A stretch of DNA of 64,000 bases from Haematococcus lacustris (Eukaryota; Chlorophyta; Chlorophyceae; Chlamydomonadales; Haematococcaceae): NCBI GenBank assembly GCA_030144725.1, contig JASKMD010000007.1, positions 10,137,634 through 10,201,633 of the forward strand, given 5' to 3'. Both the position numbers and the translations under genes were made by a program. Under the pieces are notes generated by a model that ran no database searches, was not told where the DNA came from, and saw nothing but the letters and a program-made list of their open reading frames with translations. The stretch's first letter is position 1. Each line of letters opens with the position of its first letter. Below, in pieces: positions 31,601 to 42,926 of the stretch.

Positions 31601-34600
31601 ACAGGTACCCACTAGGTACCTCTTTGCATCTACGAGCGGCCTCCTGTAGGCCTAGATCAGGGTCGCTATAGTGGCTGGGCAGGTCCCCACCACATGCACC
31701 TGACCCCTTCTGCCTCTTTTTGTATCTTCCACCGGTGTTAGACACCGCCAGCACCAGCACCGGCAGGCACTGGCAGTCAGCCAGGCATCCCATCCATAGC
31801 ATTCCTTCCGTGCAATCTGCTGCTGCTTTGCAGGGCTGTGCGTGTTGGGCATCTGCGTTCCACTAATTGGCTGTCAGAGAGGTGTGCGGTGCTCCGCAGC
31901 TGCTCCTCCTGCCTAATAAGCTAGACAGCATGTCAGCCATGCCCTTGCGTGTTGTGTGCTTCTTGATGCAGATTCGTATACTATGTCCTTTGTTCCTGAA
32001 CGCAAGATCTGCTGGCCTGGTGATGGTGACCCAAACCTCCTCAACTACTGCACACCAAGGTAAGCCCTGATTGTCAGTTGCCCTTGACCTGCTGCTGTGC
32101 CTTACCTGCACCTGTTCCTGCTGTGGCAGGTGCCCAAGTGGCATGCGTGAGACTGGCATTATTATTTTAACCTGCCAGTGAGTGGGTCATGTACCTCCTG
32201 GCAAAGCTGGGCAGGTAGTTCAGACGAGTTCAGGTTGCCGTACATTCAGCAGTGTTGACATCGACATGGTGCTGCCAATCGCAGAACAATTTGCAATGGC
32301 TGGGTAAAGGACGGTCGGTGTTACACCAGCAACGTAAGCGATAGGAGGTCGTCTGACCCAAAAAAAACCATGTGTCCATTTGGCATCACACAGCAAGCCA
32401 CCACCACCGCCCTGTATGAAGGCATCACCCTTGACTGTATCAACGAACGAGATGCCTGCAGGACAACTACAATACAATATGGTCTTGCAGGAGGGGCTAC
32501 ATCGGTGTCACCATCCTCACCTGCGTCAGGTACGGCGCGCTGTGGAGGGTGGAGGGGATGGGTGTCGTCCATGCACACTGGTATGGACCGACTTTCATCG
32601 TCGTTGATGCCGCTGGGAGAAGAACAGGGTGGTTGCCTTTGACAGGGTGTTCAGTGTGCCCCGCAGGCCGGACCCGTCTACAGTCATGCAAGGGTTCTAC
32701 ATCAGGCGCTATGATGCTAGCTGCCCGGTAAGTGAGACCTCAACATCAAGGCCGCAGCACCAGCCAGCAGCAGCCAACACCACTCATTTAGCTTGCCTCA
32801 TACCTGTGGATTTGATTCCCTAGTGCTCAGCTGTTCTTCCATGCGCCCCTTGTGGCCCTGGCTGTGGACATCTCGTTCGACGTTGACCCCGCCCCCACTG
32901 CACACTACATATTCTAGTTCTACACTATAGTTCTTACGCCCACAACCTCACTTGATGCTGATCCCCCTCCCTCCCTCACTCCCTCACTCACCTGCTGACC
33001 CATAGCCCAGAATGCACGGTGGTTGGATGTCCTTTGTCAATGCCGGGACCTTTGTCAATGTGGACAAGGTGTCAATCTGGACGATGTCAATGTCAATGCA
33101 TAGCCCAGTGTGCGAGTCATGCCTCACGCAGGCTGGCACATCGTCCACTTTGGGGTTGTGCTGGGAGACATGTCGCGACGGGTAGGTGCACTCAAGGAAT
33201 CCCAGCACTCACCTGCCTCGCTGCACATCGCTGCCACGCCTCGTTGTCATGCAAGCACCGTTGTGTCATGGCGCGCTCCAGCCTTGCCTTAGTGTAACTC
33301 TCACACCAAACACTGGCTGGTTGTCATGCAAGCCCTGTGCTTCAGCTTCATGCTGTGCTGCTTGCAGGTATGACGGCTGGGTGCCGCGCGTGTGCTGGGT
33401 GAGTATCCCAGCACCAGCAGCATGGATCTGCCTGCCTCCTGCCAGGGCCATCACAGTACCATTGCCCAGCATTCATGACCCCGCTCATACCAGACTCACC
33501 ATTGCATGCTGTTTTCTTTAACACTCAGACTGAGTCTGTCAGGGCCCATCCGCTGCATGTGCTGTGCAGGGCCCCTGCTCAAATCCCAAGTTCAGCAACA
33601 AGTGCAGTGAGTACTGCGCACCACGTCATGTTGCACAGCCTGTACCCCTATGAGAACATAGCCTCAGGGCCCGCCATCAGGCCTCATCACCTGGACCGAT
33701 GTGACCCTGATGCTGCCGCTCCTTCTGCCTGCTGCTTGATCAGGCATCGGCCCCTACTGCACCAAGCCAGGCTACGGCTGCGGCAACCCAGGGGGCATGC
33801 TCTCAGCGCTGGGCGTGCGCTGCGACAGCACCCAGGCGCAGAATGCACGACGCTCCACCCTGAGCAGCACCCTGCCACCCACCATCAAGTGGCGTTCCAA
33901 GCCGGCACCGCCCCATCGATTTGAGGTGGAGGGCGTGCCTGAGCACCCGCTGGCGTACCTGGTATGGCCCTGCAGCTGACCCCATGCTCACGTATCTCAC
34001 TGCCATACGGCACTGCCCCTTCATACCACTTCATACCATTTCATGCCTCATACACAACACCTCTGCCTGCCCCACCAGCTGACAGCAGGGGTTGTACTCC
34101 TTGCTGCTCGCATACTCCAGTACTGATGTGTGGCCAACCCCAGTCCACACAGCCATTGCCTCTGAGCACTATGCCTGGCCTGGGCACAGTTTCATGCACC
34201 TGATGCAAGGCACCTGATGCCAGGCCCGGGGGAGCCACTGCCTCTGAGGCTACCCCATCGCCCTGCTGGACAGCAGGGGGGCCACTCATTGCTGGCGGTG
34301 CCATCACTGTGTTGCCGACCTTGCGCGCTACCCCGTTCAGGTTGAGGACGAGCACCTGCACCTGCTGCCCGCAAATGCCACGCATGACAAGCTGCACTTT
34401 GAGGCAGACGGCCTGGTAAGAGCCACAGCATGCCTCAGCCTGGCATGGCATTGGCGCTACAGCAGGTGTCTGCAGGGCAGGTGCAACTGTGCCATGTGCC
34501 TGCTGCTGATCCTGATCATACTCCGGTTGTATTCCGCCCCGTCCTGCCTACTGCGTTCCTGAACCACAACCAGACACCAACTGTCCAAGAGCCACAGCAT

Positions 34601-37600
34601 GCCTCAGCCTGGCATTGGGTGTTCCACATCAGGTGTCCTCAGGGCAGGTGCCATGGACCCATGCGCCATTGACCCATGCTCCTCCCCTCCTCCCATCCCC
34701 AGCACCCCACCGCCCCATCCTGGGTCCTGGCTGCCCTGCTAGCTCAGGTGTACAAGCCAGTCACTGTCACGCCGCTTCCACCCTCCACCCTGGACCGCTC
34801 TTGGCTGGGCAGTCCGGACGATGTGATCAGCATGGCAGCCACAATGTCGCGCGCGGGAATGACTCGTCGCCGGTTGCAGCAGTCCTCCCCTTCCCCTCCC
34901 CCTTCTCCCCCTCCCTACAATTCCTGGTTCACCCCCATCGTACTTGACCAATGTCCACCAGCTCCCACTTCCAGCATACCAGCCGACATGAACCTCAGCC
35001 CACCTCCCAGCCAGCCTGACAGCCCCGCGTTCCCACCCTTGCCCCCTGTTGCTCCGGACTCCCCACCTCCACCCCCTCCTGGCCCACCCCCTCCCCCTGA
35101 AACGCCTCTCAAGCTGACCACTGACCAGATGCTGAGTGTGGGCGGCTTCACCGGTGACCTGTGCGCGCAGCTGAGCCTCAGCTGGAATGTCACCATGCTG
35201 CAGGTGGGCTGGCTGAACATGTCGTCGTCTAGGAGCGTGCCTACACAACCATTGCGGGTGTCATGCCCACTGTCCTGACTGAGCCTGGCCCTGTGCTGCT
35301 GCCCTGGCTGTGCTGCAGCTGCTGGGCAGGCGAGTGGACCCTGATGACGTCACCAAGTTTGACTGCACCAGCAACATCACGGAACCTGGCTTTGACGCGG
35401 TGCTCAGGTGCTCAGGGCGGTCAAGCTGGGGGCCTGTCAGGGCAGTGGAGCTGTAAGGAGTTAGGCTGTCGCTGTAACGAGCTCAGTCTGTTTGCATGGT
35501 CTGCTTTCCTTCCTGACCTTGGCTGGCGGGCTGTCTGGCTAATGGCTGCAGCTGGACGATGGAGAGCAGTGTGGCTGACATGCTTGGGGAGGCCATGGTG
35601 AGGGGGTGATGCAGGGCTGGGGATGGACTCTCATTGTTGTGTGGCTGTCGTTGTTGTTGTTGTGGTGGTGGTGGTGGTGGTGGTGGTGGTGGTGGTGGTA
35701 TTGTTGTTGTCTCAATGCTGTTGTGTGTCTGTGCGGCTGCCAGGTCCACAACACTTCCATCAGCAACGCGCTGCTGTCAGGCCTGGCGTGGGGCGAGATG
35801 GGCATCCAGGTAGCCGCCTTCCAGCCCAGCGCCAACAACGGCACCACGCCACTGCTGGCCCTCGTGTGCAGCTTAGAAGGTGAGGGGCCTTGCATGGTTT
35901 GGGATGGCTGGCAGCAGTGGCAGTAGCAGTGGCTGGCAGCAGTGGCCAGGGTAGTGGCCAGCCTGCATGGGCAGGGGCAGTGGCCTGCATTGGGCAAAGG
36001 TTAGGGCTACACTAGGGGTCATCAAACCTGTGATGTGCACTGCAGGCATGTCGGACAGCAGCACCGTTCAGTTTGTGGAGGTCCAGGTCATGTGTGGCGA
36101 TGCCTGGCCGAGCGTGGCTGCCATGGTGATGGTGGCCACCACTGGGTCAGGCATGTTCACCTCCACAGAAGCCGGCTGCACTGCCCTGGATGTTGCGGTG
36201 GCTCAGTATGCAGACCAGGTGCGCACGGTGCCAACAGTCCCTGATGCAGAGTAGAGCAGCTGCAGCGTGCTGCAATTGCGGTGCTTGTGTGTTGAGTGCT
36301 GGCAGTGCTAGCATGGTTCTGTAGCCTTGCCAACAGCCCCTGATGCAGAGTAGAGCAGCTGCAGAGTGACTCAGATCAGGTGCTTGTCTGAGTGCTGGCT
36401 GTGACCACATGGAGCATGCCCTGCGCCCAGGTCCTCACCCGCAGCCCGGCCTTCCCCTACACCACTGCCTTCCCTGAGCCCTGGCAGTGCAGCGCCACTG
36501 AGACTGGTCTGCTGGGCAACTACATGCTGCACCCCTACATCGCCCAGCAGTTTGTTACGGCTCTGGTGAGCTCGCAGCGAGCAGGGCTGCAGCTGTGATA
36601 AGCCATGCCATGCCATGCCATGCCAACACATGAAAGAAAGCTAGGGGTAGCGTTTCAGCGGGCAGGCAGCACAGGCCTGGTATGCAGTTGCTGGGCCATT
36701 TCTGGCGCCCCTGTTTTGCCACACATCTGCTGGCCACACATCTGCTGCCCATCTCAGCGCTGTGCTTTGCCCTGTGTGCAGGTTGCCGACACCCCTGATG
36801 CCGCTGCACTGCGCCAACAGCTGGTGCTCCAGGTCGTGGCCCAGACTGGCTTCCCTCGCTGTGCCTTGAACTCCTTCACCATTGGCTCCTCGCGAACTGG
36901 ACCCAACAGCACCGACTCCACTGCGGCCACGTTTGCTTGCCCCTACAACGGTGAGTGGTCCACAGCTTGCATGACCACCCAAGCTGCCTCCTGCCCACGC
37001 ATGCTCTACATGCTGTGCCGCCCATGCTCTACATGCTGTGCATGCTGGTTTGCCCTGCAGGCCAAGCGTTCGCGAATCTGCAAGCCCAGGTGCACCACCC
37101 TCCGCTGTCCATCCTTTACGCTGCGCCCGAGCTGTGCTGTGCTGCTGAGGGCGGCCTGACAGCAGAGTGGATGCCTCTGAGCTTGATGGCCTCGGACTTT
37201 GAAGGCACCTCTGCTCCTACGGATGCTGGCTGTGACATGGCCACCGCAGCCTTCAGCGACCAGGCTTATGCGATGGTGGGCTGGCCGGCAGAGACCTGGC
37301 TGCTGGGCGCAATGCTGTGTTCACTGTGGCCTCGTGGGCAGCTTGTCTAAGGCAGACCCGGCTGCTGGCCTGAAACAGCCTGCTTTGCCAGTGGCTCTCT
37401 TGGTGACAGAGAGGACAGAGTGGCCCGGCTCCCCTGTGCCAACAACACTGATGCTGTGGCTGTGAGACCAGGCTGCTGGCCTGAAGCAGCCTGTGTTGGC
37501 AGTGGCTCTTTTGGCTGCACAGAGTGTCCCGGCTGCCTCATGCCTATAGCTCTTTTGGCTGCCCAGAGGGATACGCCAACAACACTGATGCTGTGGCTGT

Positions 37601-38121
37601 GAGACGACAGCTGTCTCGACCTGTTGTTACTGCAGGTGGTGCCGGAGCGCCGCCTGCCCCTGCAAATGGGCTGCAGCCTCACCGGGCAGGGGACTGCAGC
37701 GTTGGCCGCTGCAATCGACCATGATTCCATCCGCATGTTCCAGGAGCGACTGGCTGCCAGTGCCAGCCTGCAGGCGCGCGTGGTGCAGGCCGCCCTGGCT
37801 GCCCTGGGCCCCCTGCGATGCTCTGACAGCAGCCTTGGCGGGACCATCAGCTTCAGCAGTGCAGTGGATGAGTTTGCATCATCCACAGAAATCCCCACAA
37901 GTATGACACTGATGTGCTCCACTGCTACCTTGGCCAACACGCCTCAGCGCAACAACGCTGCTGTGCCCCAGCTGTGCTGCCCAGGTCGTGCCAGGTCCCT
38001 TGTGGAGGGTGCTGAGTCCTTGACCACACCCCCACCTGTGCAGCCAGCCACCGTCTCTCCCCTGCAACGGCATCAGCCTCTGTTTGAGGCCATCTATCAG
38101 AAGTTCCTGCGGCAGCAGTGA
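22675..38121 (+). CDS. Giant multi-exon secreted protein with Cys-rich modules and Ser/Pro-rich linkers
   Basis: ATG 22675 opens a clear signal peptide (MPPYLLMLLLLASW...GQVAAQ). Forty-eight exons keep phase without a stop for 1548 codons: 22675-22767, 22879-22956, 23062-23403, 23502-23670, 23746-23961, 24140-24279, 24358-24537, 24609-24726, 24935-25048, 25182-25315, 25501-25665, 25754-25813, 25883-26093, 26315-26478, 26617-26807, 26886-26928, 27061-27147, 27302-27346, 27439-27495, 27921-27989, 28126-28195, 28268-28302, 28385-28465, 28548-28638, 28980-29067, 29177-29204, 29304-29388, 29588-29652, 29956-29997, 30068-30104, 30228-30312, 30393-30547, 30668-30714, 30788-30828, 30944-31064, 31239-31337, 31408-31444, 31834-31881, 31972-32059, 32130-32177, 32285-32333, 32462-32529, 32667-32727, 33006-33068, 33132-33181, 33368-33398, 33570-33606, 33744-33961. 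More exons follow, including a Pro-rich one (34748-35201), and the last ends IYQKFLRQQ-TGA at 38121. Proline-rich spacers occur at 23130-23265 and 34885-35100. Cys-rich modules (LCAECLTTATCG, VCVECFQDSHC, YCTKPGYGCGNPGG) alternate with hydrophobic strand-rich modules. Probably extracellular matrix or cell surface; family not recognised. A TGTAA polyadenylation-type motif is at 38489. Splitting into two genes after 33961 cannot be excluded; exons 17-20 are the least certain. Confidence 0.65.
29762..29940 (+). repeat. TGTTGTGTTGCATACAGTG tandem repeat in an intron
   Basis: Imperfect repeats of TGTTGTGTTGCATACAGTG and TGCAGTGGTCTG lie inside the intron between 29652 and 29956 of the giant gene. 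Low-complexity expansion without coding value. Confidence 0.75.
35650..35710 (+). repeat. GTT/GGT trinucleotide run in an intron
   Basis: GTT units passing into about twelve GGT units, within an intron of the giant gene. It generates long Val or His false frames on the two strands. Confidence 0.85.
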
Positions 38122-39147
38122 GACAGCAGGAGCAGCACCTGAGTCATTAGAGCATCCAAGGCATTTCAGCATTTTATTGGAACCAAAGGTATAATATTGA
38201 TAGCAACTATGATAATGAGATGATAAACCACAATCTGAAGTCATCTTCCTCACGAGGCAAGTGTGTGCTTGTCTAGGGGGCCAGGTCAGTTGTAGAGACT
38301 ATAATTTGGACTGGACCTATCCTTTTATCTACGAATCCTCACCACCATCATGGCAGCAAGGAAGATCAGTAGGTTTGTGAAAACGCGAATGTCAAATGTC
38401 GAGTGCAGATGAATGAGTAGTGTGGTAGGGATGAGTAGTGTGGTAAGTATGTCAGTACTGAAGGTTAAGGTTGTCCAAACATGAGGTATGTAATGCTCAT
38501 CTTCAACGTGCTCTGTTCATAATAGCGTTCAACACCTTGCCCTAACACAACAACCCAACACGCCCTTACCCAACACAACATCTGTGATACCCTCATTCGC
38601 GTACAGCCCACCGCATCCCATTTGCTCATGGGTTCAATCACTACCGTCGCAATGACAATGCTCTCCTGTAATGATATTGTGATATGTATTGTATTTTTTC
38701 TTTTTGCCGAGTTGCATGATTACTAACCCAAATTGACATGGCTCATATTCATACCCTCACGTTCACTTTACTTGGCTCAAGTCATAACACATGGGTAAGG
38801 TCAATAGAAGGATGATGAAGCCTTACCTAGTTATCAAGCATGTAGCCAGCCTTGGCCCAGCCACCGATGTACTACGGCCTGGCTTGCCGTGCCTGGTGGT
38901 TGCAGACGCTCAACATTCGGTGGTGCCTGGGCAACCGGCACCGGCCGCACCAGCACCAGCCTACTGCCTACAGCGAGTCATGCTAATAGCGTTTTGAGTT
39001 GGGCGGGAGACAAATGGTCGCCCTCACACACACAGAACCACACCCACGGTCAATCACGAAAATACACGGCACTTTCATACAGGCATACAGTCTACGACGC
39101 CCAGCCTTCTTCCGACTCTAAGATCATCGACTCCCAACGTACCCACT
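38122..39147. other. Intergenic, 3' region of the giant gene and promoter of the next
   Basis: AT-richer than its surroundings, as expected of untranslated and intergenic DNA. TGTAA motifs at 38489 and about 38667 are candidate polyadenylation signals. No open exon seen. Confidence 0.5.
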
Positions 39148-40094
39148 ATGGCTAGCTCCCTTGCCGCTCACACCCTGCTGGTGGTCATGTTACTGACCGC
39201 GGCTAGCTCGTGCAGCAGCAGCGTCGTCTGTAGGCGAAGCCTACAGCAGGAGTGCCCCATTCCCACCACCACCGTGCTCAACCTGACTTCCGCTGCTGCA
39301 CAGTGCGGTAAGCGAGCTGCACAAACGCGCCCAACGCTGGTTGACCGAGTCCAGTATAGAGTGCCCATTGCTCGTTACCCACATGCCAATTGCAGTGACA
39401 TCGCTGCCCAACTTCTGCGCTGGTTGCATCTGCGGACTGTTTTCTGCCTTAGCCCCCTCTCTCGCGTCTGCCGGTGTGTTTGCCAGCGCTGCAGAGTGAG
39501 TGCAGCCTTGGACTGCTTGCATGCCTGGGCTTGCATCCGTTTAGTTACTTATGCCCCGAGTTGCTCTGCTCTGCCGCAGGGTTGGGAACGTCACTGCCGC
39601 AGCCAGCGCAGGCACAGCGGCGCTGTCAGCGTGTGTGACGAGCTTCATGGGTCAGTTTACCACCGCGGATGTCAACCTGGGCTCAATCATGGCACTAAAC
39701 AGCTGCCCCTTCACAAGTGAGCGCCCTGAGCTGCAGTTACCATGAGGGCTTCCACCCAGCCAGACGTCTTGAGATGAGCCCAACCTAGCTGCACCCCCCA
39801 TATATGCCAGCGGTTGCCCTCACAATGCCGTTGGTGCTATCGCACCCCAACTTATGAAGTAAGCAAACATCCTGGTCCTGCCATCCTGACCTGTCATCCT
39901 GACCTGTTGCGCTGCTGCACTTGGTACCTGCAGTTGTTCCCCAGTGCCTCGTGGATCAGCTGTGCCCCCTGGTGAACTGCAACTTCACCACATCAGCCCC
40001 CATCCCTGGCGCCGCCTCCCCCCTCTCCCCAGCCTCCTGGCTGCCCCTGGCTTTGGCCCTGGCCGCTGCAGGCCTGCTGAACCGCATGCTGTGA
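39148..40094 (+). CDS. Small secreted Cys-rich protein with a GPI-anchor-type C-terminus
   Basis: Four exons give 185 codons plus TGA with consistent phase: 39148-39307, 39396-39495, 39580-39716, 39934-40094 (donors GTAAGC, GTGAGT, GTGAGC). The N-terminus MASSLAAHTLLVVMLLTAAS is a signal peptide. The mature part has a tight Cys cluster (NFCAGCICG), a middle segment with one Cys (SACVTSFMGQF) and CLVDQLCPLVNC. The C-terminus has small residues (PIPGAASPLSPAS) followed by WLPLALALAAAGLL and a short NRML tail, the layout of a GPI-attachment signal. I predict a surface-anchored extracellular protein; I do not know the family. The intron 39717-39933 could hide one more small exon. It lies 1 kb downstream of, and on the same strand as, the giant secreted protein. 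Confidence 0.6.
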
Positions 40095-40979
40095 GGGCAC
40101 GATTGCCTGCTGGATATGCTGAGCCTGGCAGTGGACAGGTACAGTGGACAGGGACAGTGGACAGGTACACCAGCACAGTTTGAACCATGAACTTAGCAAG
40201 GGTAGCGCATTGTAGGGTGAGCTCTTGACTGTGCCGGGGGCTGTGAGATCAAGCTTAGCCATGCCTATGATAACTGTCTGATGCTGGGGGCAATTCTTGT
40301 GTGACTGCTTTCGCCGCTGCCAGCGGTTGGCTGCTGCTGTTGCTGCCAGCGAAGATGACAGGTGGCTTGCCTACTAATGGGGTGTTCCATGCAAGCATGG
40401 AGGCTATCTGCTATAGTCGACTGCCTGCTGACAGCCAGGGCCACGACTGCGCTGCAATGCTGCTATTCCAGCCATTGCTGGGCTAGCGAGACTGAGAGCA
40501 GCTGCCTGATTGCAATCACGGGCCTGCTTGGCTGTAACGGACTATGACCTACTTCATCAGGTTGGTGGCTGGGTATCTAGCTGGTCTAGCATGACATGCT
40601 ATGACTGCCTGTCAATGGCTGTTGCAACCCAACCCAATTTAACCATGCCCTGGTATGCACTGGAAGGGCTGACCTTGAGTAGCGTTCCTGGATGTTGTGG
40701 TATTGAACCTTGTACATGTTCTCAATGTAGCTTTGGCTGCTGCTACTCTTAGCTGAGTATCCTCTGTAACTGGTATGCCTACAAGACCCAAGACAGAGGT
40801 GACAGCTCGCACCGCGGACTTTTGATCACTGGGGGCACATGTTCTCTTCACCTTCCGCTACGGTTGTCGCATCATTTGCGGTGCGGCGAACCAACTGGTA
40901 TCGTTTGTTGTAATTGGGCCTGCCCCAGGTCATGCTGAGACTCCAGGCCAGCCTCCTCAGCAGCGCGCTACACCCGTAA
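40095..40979. other. No gene seen
   Basis: Short frames only. A GTGGACAGGTACA triplication lies at about 40130-40165. The segment ends at the 3' terminus of the deleted transposon A copy. Confidence 0.45.
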
Positions 40980-41545
40980 GTCAGGCGTTCCCAACTACCT
41001 GAAAACCACCCCCCTGTGATACGAAGCCCGTATCTCCGCAGCCACTCAGTTAAAAATATATATAAACAGTGCTTTGAACAGAGGAGAGTCATATCTACGA
41101 ATTGGCAGACGCAGCAAAAACTATCTCGCTCTCAGCGGTGCACAGTGCCTGTCCAAAGACAAGCATTTGAATTCATGCGATTTCGCCACATGCGAGGCGC
41201 GCCGCACTAGCACGCTTCGCCACGCTGTTGTGAGTGGCACCTGCAACACGCAGCAGCAGTCGGAACATGTTTTGCTTTTGGCATGTGGACGCGACGACGG
41301 CAGTCGTGACGATTGGATACCACTATGCTGGCCGTTGTGCTGCCTTGCTCTTTGCCTTGCTTAATCTCTTCTTCATGGTTAGGGTGGTCAGGGTGATGGG
41401 GGGTGAAGGATACAGAGATGGGTGAAGGAGAGGTAGGGGGGAGATGGGTGAAGGAGAGGTAGGGGGGAGGAGGCGAGGAGAAGGAGAGGTAGGAGGGAGG
41501 AGGCTGATGGCAGGCTGGGCTGCTGGGAGGAGGGGCTACTGGGGG
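40980..41545 (-). mobile_element. Internally deleted derivative of transposon A
   Basis: On the minus strand this carries the 5' leader of family A (C/T-rich, including the start codon context at 41376-41374 and the following ~30 bases), about 20 bases of unrelated filler, then the last ~345 bases of the element (equivalent to 6038-6383). The ~2.1 kb interior is missing. It keeps both ends and lacks coding capacity, so it is the expected form of a non-autonomous element. The right boundary is approximate because the autonomous copy is interrupted there by the gypsy insertion. Confidence 0.75.
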
Positions 41546-42534
41546 CTGGGCTGGGTAGACGAGGTTGGGAGATGGTGGGTTAAGCTGTGTTGGTGGGGGC
41601 CACGTGGCGAAGTTGTAAGCCAAGCTCGGTCGTCTCCTCGTGCACCTGTAGCCATCAGCATGTGTACCTTGTAAGGGGTCAATCTTGACACTCACAGACC
41701 CAATGATTGAGTTGCATAGTGCCACGGACGCGTTGTTGAGTATGCTATAACAATTTCGAGTGAGGCCAGGCTGTTTGTTCAATGGTTGAAAACATAAAGC
41801 GGATCATAGCTGGAGGGGGTGACTAGTCCCTACTGTGCCGCCCACCATTATAGCGATACAGCGCTGCCACACTCGAATTCGGGTTTCTTCACATCCTCGC
41901 CAAGCGGCCTGCACCATCAGGAAGCTCGCGCAGCCATGTTTGCTAGACTTCGGTGGTGTGCGCCACCGACATGTCGTGCATCGCTAACGGATAGCCAAGG
42001 ACGTAGCTTACCGGTGTACCTAATCACGGTCTGCGATTGGGACACATTTGGGGTCACATGTGGCTGCCCGCATCGAAAGACTCCGATGGCAATTCCAGTC
42101 TTACATTAAACGCGCAATATCACATCGCAGCAGACGCAACAAACGTTACATCAAAAGATTACGTAGGTGGGCTGCAGTTGCATGAAGATTGCCAACCCCA
42201 TGTTGGGAACGCCTGAGAGTGAGGTCTCTGCAATCTCTTTCTCTTTAGGAGCTTCTCCGGGCCTATGTCACAGCGAACTTCAGCAAGTCCGTCCAAGCTT
42301 CATGCCTCACGGGCCTTGGGGGCACTATTGCAATACCTCCATTGCCCCATCCTCTCACGAAACATACTGCCTCTGAGCATCCCACTCTTTCACTCAAACT
42401 CCTGCCATGCACTTGGTTTCAATAGCCAAGAAGTCCCGACAGCCATAAGCTGCTGGAGGGTTTAAGAGCAACATGTTACACTAAACCATCGTCGAACATG
42501 TCACCATAAGCTCCGGCGCTCCCAACTGTTTACA
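41546..42534. other. No gene seen
   Basis: May include the outermost 5' sequence of the deleted transposon A copy, up to about 41700. Otherwise unique-looking with no splice-bounded open exon. Confidence 0.4.
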
Positions 42535-42840
42535 AATGACAGGAAACCGACCCCTGGTAGTAGGACGGCTGTAACTCTGCACTCACTGCGCCAAATACTA
42601 TGCTAGCTGGCTTAAAATGCTGCAAACCCGGACAGCTACCTGTCACCCATCCAGAATAATTATCTAGTCAGCAGGCCGTGCACAGCAAAGCATCAAAGTT
42701 AGTGATTCAAATTTGAGCTAGTTCGGGGCATGCAGTCATCGCTGCGACCGCCCGCGTCGCTTGGGTTGCTCTACACGAGCATGCGCATCGGCAGAAGCAG
42801 TCGGATCGGAAAACGGTTGCGGAAATGTGGCACGAGGGCG
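42535..42840 (+). repeat. Dispersed repeat R1, copy 2
   Basis: Shares the R1 core and also the extension GCATGCAGTCATCGCTGCGA through CGGAAAACGGTTGCGG, which is present at 44600-44700 but absent from copy 1. Lies immediately 3' (on the minus strand) of the broken family A transposase. Confidence 0.75.
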
Positions 42841-42926
42841 GTCGGCAGGTGCGGTTGGGAGAGGTGGCCGCTACAACCCTTGTTGCGCACTGAGTTGGCG
42901 CTAAGGGGCTGTCTAAGTCTCGTGGA

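Noticed and set aside
22675..38121. Pherophorin identity for the giant gene
   Set aside because: Proline-rich spacers and secretion fit, but I could not find the pherophorin domain pattern in the non-proline modules.
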